NCBI GenBank assembly: GCA_900543105.1
Contig: UQQA01000001.1
Location: 1-64,000, forward strand
Reading direction: 5' to 3'
Length of the DNA stretch: 64,000 nt
Source of the DNA: an uncultured Ruminococcus sp.
GTDB taxonomy: Bacteria; Bacillota; Clostridia; Oscillospirales; Ruminococcaceae
Positions 44,453 to 52,800 of this stretch are shown here, piece after piece (position 1 is the first letter of the stretch; every line of letters starts with the position of its first letter). The notes under the pieces were generated by a model. It saw only the letters and a program-made list of their open reading frames with translations, was not told the DNA's origin and did no database searches. The position numbers and the translations under genes were made by a program.

Positions 44453-44469
44453 TAAATATATGGATAAGG

Positions 44470-44497
44470 TCAAGCATCTGTCATTTGGCAGGTGCTT
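44470..44497 (+). promoter_or_regulatory. Late-gene hairpin before the portal gene
   Basis: AAGCATCTG pairs with CAGGTGCTT around TCATTTGG, followed by TTCTTATGCC. Member of the repeated prophage hairpin set. Confidence 0.55.
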
Positions 44498-44603
44498 TTC
44501 TTATGCCACAAAATATAAACTGCGTGTTAAAAAGCTGACAAATATGCAATTTTTGCGTGTTTCTCATAAATTTGATATGCAAAAACAAGGAGAAAGTTAT
44601 TAT

Positions 44604-45947
44604 ATGAACCTATTTTCAGGACTTTTTCATTCAAGAGATAAGCCTCAAAACAGAACCAGCGGTTCAACATTCAGCTTTTTTATGGGGAACAGCACAAGCG
44701 GAAAGCGGGTAAACGAGCGCACAGCAATGCAGATGACCGCTGTTTACAGCTGTGTGCGTATCCTTTCGGAAGCGGTTGCAAGTCTGCCCTTGCATTTTTA
44801 TGAATACAGAGAGGACGGGAGCAAGGTAAAAGCTGTTCACCACCCTTTATACAGTCTGCTTCATGATGAACCCAACCCCGAAATGACAAGCTTTGTGTTC
44901 CGTGAAACGCTTATGACACACCTTCTGCTGTGGGGAAATGCCTATGCACAGATCATACGAAACGGGAAAGGCGAGGTTGCTTCACTTTATCCGCTTATGC
45001 CCGACCGTATGCGTGTTGACCGTGATGAATACGGCAGGCTGTACTATGAATATCAGATAAGCGTTGACGATGCTCATATCAATAAAGGCTTAACGGTACA
45101 GCTTTCGCCAAGCGAGGTTCTGCATATCCCCGGACTTGGTTTTGACGGGCTGGTCGGTTATTCACCTATTGCAATGGCAAAGAATGCTATCGGACTTGCG
45201 ATTGCCGCAGAGGAGTATGGAAGTAAGTTCTATGCTAACGGCGCAGCACCAAGCGGTGTTCTTGAACACCCCGGAACACTTAAAGACCCGTCAAAGGTTC
45301 GTGACAGCTGGTCGCAGACTTTCGGGGGAAGCGCAAACTCGCACAAGGTCGCTGTGCTTGAAGAGGGAATGAAATACACCCCTATTTCTATCTCCCCGAA
45401 TGAGGCACAGTTCCTTGAAACAAGAAAATTTCAGATAAATGAGATAGCTCGAATTTTCAGAGTTCCGCCGCACATGGTGGGAGATCTTGAAAAGTCGAGC
45501 TTTTCCAATATTGAACAGCAATCGCTTGAATTTGTGAAATACACTCTTGACCCGTGGGTAACAAGGTGGGAGCAGAATATGACACGTTCTCTGTTAACGG
45601 CAGAGGAGAAAAAGAAGTATTTCATCAAATTCAATGTGGACGGACTTCTTCGGGGTGACTATCAGAGCCGTATGAATGGTTATGCTACGGCAAGGCAGAA
45701 CGGTTGGATGTCCGCAAACGATATACGGGAATTGGAAAACCTCGACAGAATACCCACCGAACTTGGCGGCGATCTTTACCTTATCAATGGCAATATGACA
45801 AAGCTTGAAGACGCAGGTGCTTTTGCCGCAAATATAGATGAACAGAATGGAAAGGAGAATGACGATGAAGAACAAGAAGTTCTGGAACTGGAAGAATCGA
45901 AAGACTCAAAATCAGACAGATACCGAAGCAGAAGAACGAATACTTGA
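44604..45947 (+). CDS. Phage portal protein, HK97 family
   Basis: 447 aa from ATG 44604 with AAGGAGA before it. Forms the ring through which DNA enters and leaves the capsid. 'AMQMTAVYSCVRILSEAVA' and 'HPLYSLLHDEPNPEMT' are typical of the family, as is the C-terminal 'DGLLRGDYQSRMNGYATAR'. The acidic tail overlaps the protease gene by 83 bases, a common phage arrangement. Confidence 0.95.
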   Translation: MNLFSGLFHSRDKPQNRTSGSTFSFFMGNSTSGKRVNERTAMQMTAVYSCVRILSEAVASLPLHFYEYREDGSKVKAVHHPLYSLLHDEPNPEMTSFVFRETLMTHLLLWGNAYAQIIRNGKGEVASLYPLMPDRMRVDRDEYGRLYYEYQISVDDAHINKGLTVQLSPSEVLHIPGLGFDGLVGYSPIAMAKNAIGLAIAAEEYGSKFYANGAAPSGVLEHPGTLKDPSKVRDSWSQTFGGSANSHKVAVLEEGMKYTPISISPNEAQFLETRKFQINEIARIFRVPPHMVGDLEKSSFSNIEQQSLEFVKYTLDPWVTRWEQNMTRSLLTAEEKKKYFIKFNVDGLLRGDYQSRMNGYATARQNGWMSANDIRELENLDRIPTELGGDLYLINGNMTKLEDAGAFAANIDEQNGKENDDEEQEVLELEESKDSKSDRYRSRRTNT

Positions 45948-46680
45948 ACTGCACGGCACGATAGCCGAGGAAAGTTGGTTCGATGATGATGTCACACCAC
46001 AGCTTTTCAAGGACGAGCTGAACGCAGGAAACGGAGATATTACCGTATGGATAAACTCCCCCGGCGGTGATTGTGTTGCCGCCGCACAGATATACAATAT
46101 GCTCGCTAATTACAAGGGTAATGTCACGGTGAAGATAGATGGCATTGCCGCATCGGCGGCATCTGTTATTGCAATGGCAGGAAACAAGGTGTTAATGTCA
46201 CCCGTTTCAATGATGATGATACATAACCCTGCGACTGCCGCTTTCGGTGACCACGCAGAGATGCAGAAAGCCATTGATATGCTTGCGGAAGTTAAGGAAT
46301 CTATCATCAATGCCTATGCAATCAAAACGGGTCTTACAAGAGCAAAACTCAGTCACTTGATGGACTCGGAAACTTGGATGGACGCTAACAAAGCGGTTGA
46401 ACTTGGCTTTGCCGATGACATTATAACAAGAGCAGAAACAAAACCGAATACGGAAGAAGAAACCGATGAAAGCACCGAAGAAGAGGATAAGAAAACCTCC
46501 GATTCGATGCTTTTTTCACGCAGAGCGGTAAATAATGCTCTTTTCAACAAACTGGAAAAGCATTATATCCACTCTGAAACCACAGTAACCAAGCAGGCAG
46601 AAATTCCTGCACCGGTAACAAATGGCACTCCTGCAAAGGAGTTAAAGGAACGTCTTGATTTTATGAAGAAGTTTATCTAA
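45865..46680 (+). CDS. ClpP-type head maturation protease
   Basis: 271 aa from ATG 45865 (AAGGAG seven bases before). A serine protease of the ClpP fold that trims the capsid protein. 'ITVWINSPGGDCVAAAQIY' and the catalytic Ser in 'IDGIAASAASVIAMAG', with His in 'VSMMMIHNPATA'. A long acidic linker (EEETDESTEEEDKK) leads to a C-terminal helix ending 'RLDFMKKFI', which may act as a scaffold. Confidence 0.93.
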   Translation: MKNKKFWNWKNRKTQNQTDTEAEERILELHGTIAEESWFDDDVTPQLFKDELNAGNGDITVWINSPGGDCVAAAQIYNMLANYKGNVTVKIDGIAASAASVIAMAGNKVLMSPVSMMMIHNPATAAFGDHAEMQKAIDMLAEVKESIINAYAIKTGLTRAKLSHLMDSETWMDANKAVELGFADDIITRAETKPNTEEETDESTEEEDKKTSDSMLFSRRAVNNALFNKLEKHYIHSETTVTKQAEIPAPVTNGTPAKELKERLDFMKKFI

Positions 46681-46693
46681 GGAGGATAACAGT

Positions 46694-47884
46694 ATGAATG
46701 TTAATGAACTTATCGCAAAAAGAGCAAAGGTATGGGAAACAGCAAAGAACTTTGTTGATACCCATGAGGACAAGAACGGTGTGCTTTCCGATGAGGACAC
46801 AGCAACCTACAACAAGATGGAGAAAGAGATCGAGGATCTCACTTCTGCTATCGACCGTCAGCAGAGAGCAGAACGCAGAGAGGCTGAACTCAATAAGCCT
46901 ATCAACTCCCCTATTATGGGTAAGCCGATTATGGGCGAGGAGAAGACAAAAACCGGCCGTGCATCTGATGAATACAGAGAGGCAATGCTTACTGCTATGC
47001 GTACCAACTTCAGAAACGTGAGCAATGTTCTGCAGGAGGGCGTTGACGCAGACGGCGGCTATCTTGTCCCCGAGGAGTATGACAAAAGGCTCATCGATGT
47101 ACTTGACGGAGAAAACATTATACGTTCTCTCGGCACAACTATCACGACCGCAGGCCAGCACAAAATAAATATTGCGGCAACAAAACCTGCGGCAGCTTGG
47201 ATTGAAGAGGGCGGAGCATTGTCCTTCGGTGATGCGACATTCGACCAGATCTATCTTGATGCTTACAAGCTTCACGTTGCAATAAAGGTCACGGAAGAAC
47301 TGCTGTATGATGCGGCTTTCGGACTTGAAAACTATATCATCACACAGTTTGGCAAAGCACTCGCCAATACCGAGGAGGACGCATTCCTTAACGGTGACGG
47401 CAAGGGCAAGCCAACGGGATTGTTTGCGGCAAAGGGCGGCGGTCAGACCGCAGGAACGCTTACAGCGGCAATAAAGTCCGATGACCTTATCGACCTTGTG
47501 TATGGACTTAAAAGACCTTACCGCAAAAGCGCATCCTTTATTATAAATGACGCTGTTCTTGCATCGATAAGAAAGCTGAAGGATAACAACGGAGCATATA
47601 TCTGGCAGCCGTCATACAGAGAGGGCGAACCCGACAGAGTGCTTGGCTACGCTGTACATACATCTTCTTTCGCACCTGCAAATGCAATTGCTTTCGGTGA
47701 CTACAGCTACTACAACATCGGTGACCGTGGTTCTCGTTCTTTCGCAGAACTCCGTGAGCTTTTTGCAGGTAACGGAATGATAGGCTATCTTGCAAAGGAA
47801 AGAGTAGACGGAAAGCTTATTCTCCCCGAGGCAGTACAGATCTTAAAGCTTAAGGAAGAAACGGCAACGACAACAAAGGCTTAA
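46694..47884 (+). CDS. Major capsid protein, HK97 fold
   Basis: 396 aa. An N-terminal coiled-coil delta domain (about residues 1-75, 'YNKMEKEIEDLTSAIDRQQ') acts as internal scaffold and is probably removed by the protease encoded just upstream. The HK97 core begins near residue 100 ('LQEGVDADGGYLVPEEYDK') and includes 'KITEELLYD'-like and 'NDAVLASIRKLKDNNGAYI' segments. GGAGGATAACAGT precedes the ATG. Confidence 0.96.
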   Translation: MNVNELIAKRAKVWETAKNFVDTHEDKNGVLSDEDTATYNKMEKEIEDLTSAIDRQQRAERREAELNKPINSPIMGKPIMGEEKTKTGRASDEYREAMLTAMRTNFRNVSNVLQEGVDADGGYLVPEEYDKRLIDVLDGENIIRSLGTTITTAGQHKINIAATKPAAAWIEEGGALSFGDATFDQIYLDAYKLHVAIKVTEELLYDAAFGLENYIITQFGKALANTEEDAFLNGDGKGKPTGLFAAKGGGQTAGTLTAAIKSDDLIDLVYGLKRPYRKSASFIINDAVLASIRKLKDNNGAYIWQPSYREGEPDRVLGYAVHTSSFAPANAIAFGDYSYYNIGDRGSRSFAELRELFAGNGMIGYLAKERVDGKLILPEAVQILKLKEETATTTKA

Positions 47885-47893
47885 ATTCTAATG

Positions 47894-47991
47894 GTGACAC
47901 CTTATGACAACGGTTTACTATCCTTTTATATATAGCTAAAAAAATAAAAGATATATATAAAGTATAGGAAATGCGGGTCATACGGTGTCAC
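47894..47991. repeat. 98-bp near-palindrome after the capsid gene
   Basis: GTGACACCTTATGAC (47894-47908) is the inverse of GTCATACGGTGTCAC (47977-47991) with one mismatch. Inside, an AT-rich arm (CTATCCTTTTATATATA) pairs with TATATATAAAGTATAG. The whole 118-base gap between capsid and connector genes is this hairpin. It lacks a T-run, so it is not a plain terminator; it may be a MITE-like insertion or an RNA processing signal. Confidence 0.7.
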
Positions 47992-48016
47992 TGCTTTATT
48001 CGAGGTGGTGGCAGAT

Positions 48017-48289
48017 ATGATCGTAGGTCTTGATGAAATGAAAGGGTATCTTCGTGTTGATTTTGATGAGGATAATTCTCTGATTGAAAGCCTTATCGAA
48101 AGCAGTCAGAAGCTCTGTGCGGATATTGCACGGCTGTCGGTTGATGAACTTGCGGCAATTCCTTCTTCAAAAATAGCTGTGATGTATGCAGTTGCATATT
48201 TGTATGAACACAGAGAAGATGCAGATCATCATCAGCTTATGCTATCCCTGCGGTCACTTCTTGATGGTGATAGGAGGAGTGTGTTCTGA
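48017..48289 (+). CDS. Head-tail connector protein (gp6-like)
   Basis: 90 aa from ATG 48017, GAGGTG upstream. All-helical, starting 'MIVGLDEMKGYLRVDFDED' and containing 'AVMYAVAYLYEHREDAD', as in HK97 gp6-type adaptor proteins. It forms a ring under the portal. The stop overlaps the next start (TGATG). Confidence 0.88.
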   Translation: MIVGLDEMKGYLRVDFDEDNSLIESLIESSQKLCADIARLSVDELAAIPSSKIAVMYAVAYLYEHREDADHHQLMLSLRSLLDGDRRSVF

Positions 48290-48648
48290 TGAATATTGCA
48301 CTCCTAAATGTGAAAATATCGATACAGAAAAATACTGCAACGGTTGATGAGATCGGAAACCATATAAACGAATGGAAGGATTTTTTCAGCTGTTTTGCAA
48401 CTGTAAACGGCGAGGGCGGTTCTGAAAAAAGTGCGGCAGGTCTTGTTGTTGATGATTCGGATATTTCCTTTACCGTAAGATACTGCAAGGCGCTTGATGA
48501 ACTTGAACCAACCAAGCACAGAGTAGTTTTTTACGGTTCGGCTTATAACATTGTTTCTGTTGACCATATGAACTATAAAAAGAAGTGTCTGAAACTGAAA
48601 TGCAAAAAAGAGAGGGATAACAATGTCGGAAAGAACACAGATACATAA
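48289..48648 (+). CDS. Phage head closure protein
   Basis: 119 aa. Small beta-rich protein of the SPP1 gp16 type ('EWKDFFSCFATVNGEGGS', then 'ISFTVRYCKALDEL', 'RVVFYGSAYNIVSVDHMN'). It plugs the connector after packaging. It overlaps the next gene by 26 bases. Confidence 0.85.
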   Translation: MNIALLNVKISIQKNTATVDEIGNHINEWKDFFSCFATVNGEGGSEKSAAGLVVDDSDISFTVRYCKALDELEPTKHRVVFYGSAYNIVSVDHMNYKKKCLKLKCKKERDNNVGKNTDT

Positions 48649-49006
48649 CCTGTCCGATGAGATTATGAAAGGTCTGAAAGAGTATGCCGAAATCACATCG
48701 GATAAGGTAAAATCCGCCGTGAAATCTGCAGGAGAAACCGCCGTAAATGAAATAAAAAGCAACGCTCCTCACGATACCGGCAAATATGCAAAAAGCTGGT
48801 CGGTCAAAACTGCAAAGGAAACATCGGATTCATTGGTTTTAACTGTGTATTCCAAAGACTATTATCGGATCACACATCTTTTGGAGTTCGGTCATGCAAA
48901 GAGAAACGGCGGCAGAGTTCCTGCACAGCCGCATATCGCATCAGCGGAGGAAAAGTCTGTGGAGAAACTTGAAGAAGAGATAAGGAAGAGCATCGAAGAT
49001 GGATAA
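48623..49006 (+). CDS. HK97 gp10-type tail completion protein
   Basis: 127 aa. 'IKSNAPHDTGKYAKSWSVK' and 'THLLEFGHAKRNGGRVPA' define the HK97 gp10 family, which joins head and tail. A charged helix ends the protein. Overlaps the next gene by eight bases. Confidence 0.9.
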   Translation: MSERTQIHNLSDEIMKGLKEYAEITSDKVKSAVKSAGETAVNEIKSNAPHDTGKYAKSWSVKTAKETSDSLVLTVYSKDYYRITHLLEFGHAKRNGGRVPAQPHIASAEEKSVEKLEEEIRKSIEDG

Positions 49007-49316
49007 ACTGGTTAAAATCATAAAACAAATCGGTCTGCCTTTTGCGTATGACCATTTTGCAGATGGTGAAGCTCCGCCTTTGTCGTATATATGCTTTCTT
49101 TTCCCCGAAAGTGACAATTTTGCCGCTGACGGTAAGGTCTATTACAAGAAACACCGTGTTAATATCGAACTTTACACCGAGAAAAAGGATATTTTTTCGG
49201 AACAGCGTGTGGAAAAAATACTTGATGAGAACAACATTTTCTACAACAGATCCGAAGTGTGGATAGAAAGCGAAAAAATGTATGAAGTCTTATACAAACT
49301 TGAAATGGAGGTCTGA
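48999..49316 (+). CDS. Tail terminator-like protein
   Basis: 105 aa. Position between the gp10-type protein and the major tail protein, size and the pattern 'YYKKHRVNIELYTEKKD' match tail terminator proteins that cap the growing tail tube. The sequence match is weaker than for its neighbours. Confidence 0.7.
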   Translation: MDKLVKIIKQIGLPFAYDHFADGEAPPLSYICFLFPESDNFAADGKVYYKKHRVNIELYTEKKDIFSEQRVEKILDENNIFYNRSEVWIESEKMYEVLYKLEMEV

Positions 49317-49318
49317 AA

Positions 49319-49903
49319 ATGGCGAGTAAAAACAAGGTCAAATACAATATTTGCAATGTGCATTACGCAGTTCTTTTGAGAAGTGCAAGCGGAGAGATCA
49401 CATATTCAACACCCGTTCCAATGCCGGGTGCAGTTTCAATATCATTAAGTCCGAACGGCGAACCAAGCAATTTTTATGCAGACGGTTATGCTTACTATAC
49501 GATCTCAAACAATATGGGTTATGACGGTGACCTTGAAATTGCTATGATACCCGAATCGTTCCGCACCGATGTGCTTAAGGAAGAAACGGATGCAAACAAG
49601 GTCCTTCTTGAAAACGCAAATTCCGAAACGACAAATTTTGCTTTGCTTTTTGAGTTTGACGGTGATATTAAGAAGATACGCCACGTTATGTATAACTGTT
49701 CAGCGGCTCGTCCGAAGATCGAGGCACAGACGAATGAAAGCGAGATCTCGGTAAAGACGGAAACGCTGACGATAAAGGCTGCACCGCTTGAAAACGGTTA
49801 TGTAAAGGCTAAAACGGGTGATGATACCACGGACAGCACCTATCAGAACTGGTATAAGGCGGTATATATGCCGTCAGCCGCAAAGGAGGCAGCATCTAAA
49901 TGA
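49319..49903 (+). CDS. Major tail tube protein
   Basis: 194 aa. Starts 'MASKNKVKYNICNVHYAV' and contains 'TPVPMPGAVSISLSPNGE' and 'GYDGDLEIAMIPESFRTD', typical of the phi13-type major tail protein family. It builds the tail tube. GGAGGTCTGAAA precedes the ATG; its end overlaps the chaperone start by four bases. Confidence 0.92.
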   Translation: MASKNKVKYNICNVHYAVLLRSASGEITYSTPVPMPGAVSISLSPNGEPSNFYADGYAYYTISNNMGYDGDLEIAMIPESFRTDVLKEETDANKVLLENANSETTNFALLFEFDGDIKKIRHVMYNCSAARPKIEAQTNESEISVKTETLTIKAAPLENGYVKAKTGDDTTDSTYQNWYKAVYMPSAAKEAASK

Positions 49904-50277
49904 GTGTAACCAAAAACATAGAAATTGACGGCAAAAAGGTCTTGTTCAGAGCATCCGCCGCTATTCCGAGAATGTACAGAGTGCGTTTTCACCGTGATAT
50001 TTACAGAGATCTCCGCAGCCTTGAAAAAGCTGTAAAAGGCGGAGGTGAGAAGAACTCAAATATTGACCTTTTGTCACTTGAAATATTTGAAAATATCGCA
50101 TACATTATGGCAAAACACGCTGACCCCGCTTTGCCCGATACTGTGGAGGAATGGCTGGACGGTTTCAATACTTTTTCTATCTATCGTATTCTGCCGTCAC
50201 TCATTGACTTATGGGGACTTAATGTTCAGACGGAAATTCATTCTAAAAAAAACTTCGTGAAACCGAACGTGAAATGA
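49900..50277 (+). CDS. Tail assembly chaperone, short form (gpG-like)
   Basis: 125 aa. Helical protein before the tape measure gene with 'IPRMYRVRFHRDIYRDL' and 'MAKHADPALPDTVEEWLDGF', the usual pattern of Firmicute tail chaperones. It holds the tape measure protein during tail growth. Near its 3' end is an A-AAA-AAC slippery site (50247-50253). Confidence 0.88.
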   Translation: MSVTKNIEIDGKKVLFRASAAIPRMYRVRFHRDIYRDLRSLEKAVKGGGEKNSNIDLLSLEIFENIAYIMAKHADPALPDTVEEWLDGFNTFSIYRILPSLIDLWGLNVQTEIHSKKNFVKPNVK

Positions 50278-50438
50278 CAACGCCGCTGTTCCTGCTACGA
50301 TGCGTACAGCTTGGTATATCCGTTCGTGACCTCGACCTGCTTACAATAGGAATGGTCAACGATATGTATGCTGAAAGCAGGAACGATATGTGCGGATATA
50401 CGGAAATTGCGGAGCAGAATGATTTTGATAATTTTTGA
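49900..50438 (+). CDS. Tail assembly chaperone, frameshifted long form (gpGT-like)
   Basis: A -1 slip on A-AAA-AAC at 50247-50253 continues the chaperone into a downstream frame ('LRETEREMTTPLFLLRCVQ', then 'DFDNF' and TGA at 50436-50438), giving about 179 aa. This G/GT arrangement is conserved in siphoviruses such as lambda. The downstream frame also has an ATG at 50274 overlapping the short-form stop (ATGA), so re-initiation is a second route. Confidence 0.75.
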
Positions 50439-50520
50439 TAATGTTGATTAATAACATAAAATCTCAAATGATAACATTTGAAGTGTTATTAACGAAGAAT
50501 TTATGTTACTGAAAATATAA

Positions 50521-50548
50521 AGCAGTCCTACGGGGCTGCTTTTCTTAT
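50521..50548 (+). promoter_or_regulatory. Late-gene hairpin before the tape measure gene
   Basis: AAAGCAGTCC pairs with GGGCTGCTTT around a short loop, followed by TCTTATGCCC. Last member of the repeated prophage hairpin set. The 80 bases before it (50439-50520) are AT-rich and non-coding. Confidence 0.55.
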
Positions 50549-50571
50549 GCCCAAATGAGGAGGTGAGCAGA

Positions 50572-52788
50572 ATGGCAAATCGAATAAAAGGCATCACAAT
50601 TGAAATTGGCGGTGACACTACAAAGCTCCAGACAGCACTTAAAGATGTCAATTCCAACATAAAGGATACGCAGGCGCAGCTTAAAGATGTTGACCGATTG
50701 CTGAAACTTGACCCGAACAATGTTGAACTCTTGTCGCAAAAGCAGGAACTTCTTTCAAAAGCTGTCGGAAATACAAGTGAAAAATTGCAGACTTTGAAAA
50801 CAGCCGCAGAGCAAGCCAATACTGCCCTTGCCAAGGGTGAAATATCGCAGAGCCGGTATAATGCCTTACAGCGTGAGATAATTGCAACAGAGCAGGGCCT
50901 CAAAGGACTGGAAAAACAGCAGGACGAAACCAATAAAAAGGTTGACGAACTGAACAACAAAAATACCGAAAAGCTGAAAAACGGCATAGCCAAGCTTGGA
51001 ACAGAAATGAAATCTGCTGCTAAAGCGGCAGGAAAGGTCGCAGTCGAGGTCGGCAAGGTGGGCGCACAAACGCTTTCAGCCGCAACAAAAGCCTTTGCAG
51101 GCTATACAACTGCAATAACGGGTGCTGCGACTGCGGCGTTCAAACTTGCCGCAGATTCTGCTCTTGCCGCTGACGATCTGAACACGCTTTCAACACAGAC
51201 GGGTATCTCAACGCAGGATCTTCAAAAATATCAGTATGCGGCTGACCTCGTTGATGTATCTGTCGATACGCTCACAAAATCAATGGCTAAAAACATAAAG
51301 CAGATGACTTCGACTTCATCTGCAACCGTTGAGGCTTATGAAAAACTGGGTGTTGCAACACAGAACGCAGACGGTTCTCTCCGTGATTCGCAGGAGGTCT
51401 ACTGGGAGTGCATAAAGGCTCTTGGAGAAGTGTCCGATGAAACGGAACGTGATTCCATTGCAATGGCTATATTCGGCAAGTCTGCGCAGGAACTCAATCC
51501 CCTTATAGAGGGAGGCGCAGAAAAAATTGCGGAGCTTGGCGAGCAGGCGGAATCACTCGGTCTGATAATGTCGCAGGATTCCCTTGATGAACTGAACGCT
51601 TTCAACGATTCCATTGATACATTAAAGGCAAATGCGGCGGCAAGCGGAAATATCATCGGTTCTGTTTTTGCACCTGCTTTTCAAGGTATCACAGACATTA
51701 TCAGTTCGGAACTTCCGTCAGTATCGCAGGCTTTTGCAGGGATCTTTGAAAGTGAGGACGGAGCAGATGCTTTTACCGATAAGATAACAGAAGTTGCGGG
51801 AGAACTGACCGAAAAGGTGGCGGAGTTAATCCCCGACTTCATCTTTGGATTCAATGCTGTTATTTTGAGCGTTATCTCGGCAATATCGGAAACTCTCCCA
51901 TCGGCTGTAAATGATATTCTTCCCGCACTTCTGGACGGCTTTACAGCATTGGTGAGCGGAGTTGTCGATGCGATACCAAACCTCGTTCCGACAGTTTTAA
52001 GCGGCGCAGTAATGCTGTTCCAAGGTCTGCTTGACGGATTGAACAGCATATCGGAAAAACTTATGCCTATGCTCCCCGACCTTATCACAGATATATGCGA
52101 TGTGCTCATAAACGGTTTGCCTGACTTTATCAACGGTGCAGTAACGCTTTTTATCGGTCTTGTGACGGGTCTTGGAAATACTGTCCCAACATTGATACAG
52201 AAAGTCGGTGAACTTCTTCCCGTCATAATTGATACGCTTATGAATAATGTTCCGCTGCTCATACAATGTGCAGTCGACCTTTTCACAGCTTTGGCAACGG
52301 GAATACCACAGTCATTGCCTGCTATAATCAAGGCTGTTCCGCTTATTGTAGGAAAGATAATCGAAGTGCTTTTTGAAACTGACTGGCTTGATATAGGTGC
52401 GCAGATATTAAAGGGAATTGCTGACGGTATGATCGAAGCGGTAACTTCTATCGGAAGTGCGATCAAGGAAGTAGGAAACGGTCTGGTCGAGGGATTCAAA
52501 GACTTTTTCGGAATTGCATCTCCGTCAAAGCTGTTCCGTGATGAGGTTGGAATGTATCTTGCGGAGGGTATCGGTGTAGGTTTTGGCAGAGGAATGAAGA
52601 ATGTAACAGCGGATATGGTGAATGCCGTTCCTACATACTTTGATATTAATGCCAATGTCGGTTCAAACGGCATAGAAAACAGTAAAAGCATTACATTCAA
52701 CCAGTATAACACTTCGCCAAAATCTTTGAGCAGAGCAGAAATCCACAGAGATACGATGCAGGCACTTCAGCTTGCATCGGTTCGATAA
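50572..52788 (+). CDS. Tail tape measure protein
   Basis: 738 aa from ATG 50572 (GGAGGTGAGCAGA before it). The first 150 residues are coiled coil ('QLKDVDRLLKLDPNNVELL'), then a TP901-type core with 'GISTQDLQKYQYAADLVDV' and 'MAIFGKSAQELNPLIEGGA'. Hydrophobic helices follow (about residues 430-620). The C-terminus 'DFFGIASPSKLFRDEVGMY' is typical. At 738 residues it predicts a tail of roughly 110 nm if the usual 0.15 nm per residue applies. Confidence 0.95.
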   Translation: MANRIKGITIEIGGDTTKLQTALKDVNSNIKDTQAQLKDVDRLLKLDPNNVELLSQKQELLSKAVGNTSEKLQTLKTAAEQANTALAKGEISQSRYNALQREIIATEQGLKGLEKQQDETNKKVDELNNKNTEKLKNGIAKLGTEMKSAAKAAGKVAVEVGKVGAQTLSAATKAFAGYTTAITGAATAAFKLAADSALAADDLNTLSTQTGISTQDLQKYQYAADLVDVSVDTLTKSMAKNIKQMTSTSSATVEAYEKLGVATQNADGSLRDSQEVYWECIKALGEVSDETERDSIAMAIFGKSAQELNPLIEGGAEKIAELGEQAESLGLIMSQDSLDELNAFNDSIDTLKANAAASGNIIGSVFAPAFQGITDIISSELPSVSQAFAGIFESEDGADAFTDKITEVAGELTEKVAELIPDFIFGFNAVILSVISAISETLPSAVNDILPALLDGFTALVSGVVDAIPNLVPTVLSGAVMLFQGLLDGLNSISEKLMPMLPDLITDICDVLINGLPDFINGAVTLFIGLVTGLGNTVPTLIQKVGELLPVIIDTLMNNVPLLIQCAVDLFTALATGIPQSLPAIIKAVPLIVGKIIEVLFETDWLDIGAQILKGIADGMIEAVTSIGSAIKEVGNGLVEGFKDFFGIASPSKLFRDEVGMYLAEGIGVGFGRGMKNVTADMVNAVPTYFDINANVGSNGIENSKSITFNQYNTSPKSLSRAEIHRDTMQALQLASVR

Positions 52789-52800
52789 GGAGGTCGGAAG

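Noticed and set aside
47894..47991. Capsid-gap palindrome as an ordinary terminator
   Set aside because: No T-run on either side and the stem is far longer than needed; the downstream connector genes also lack another promoter.
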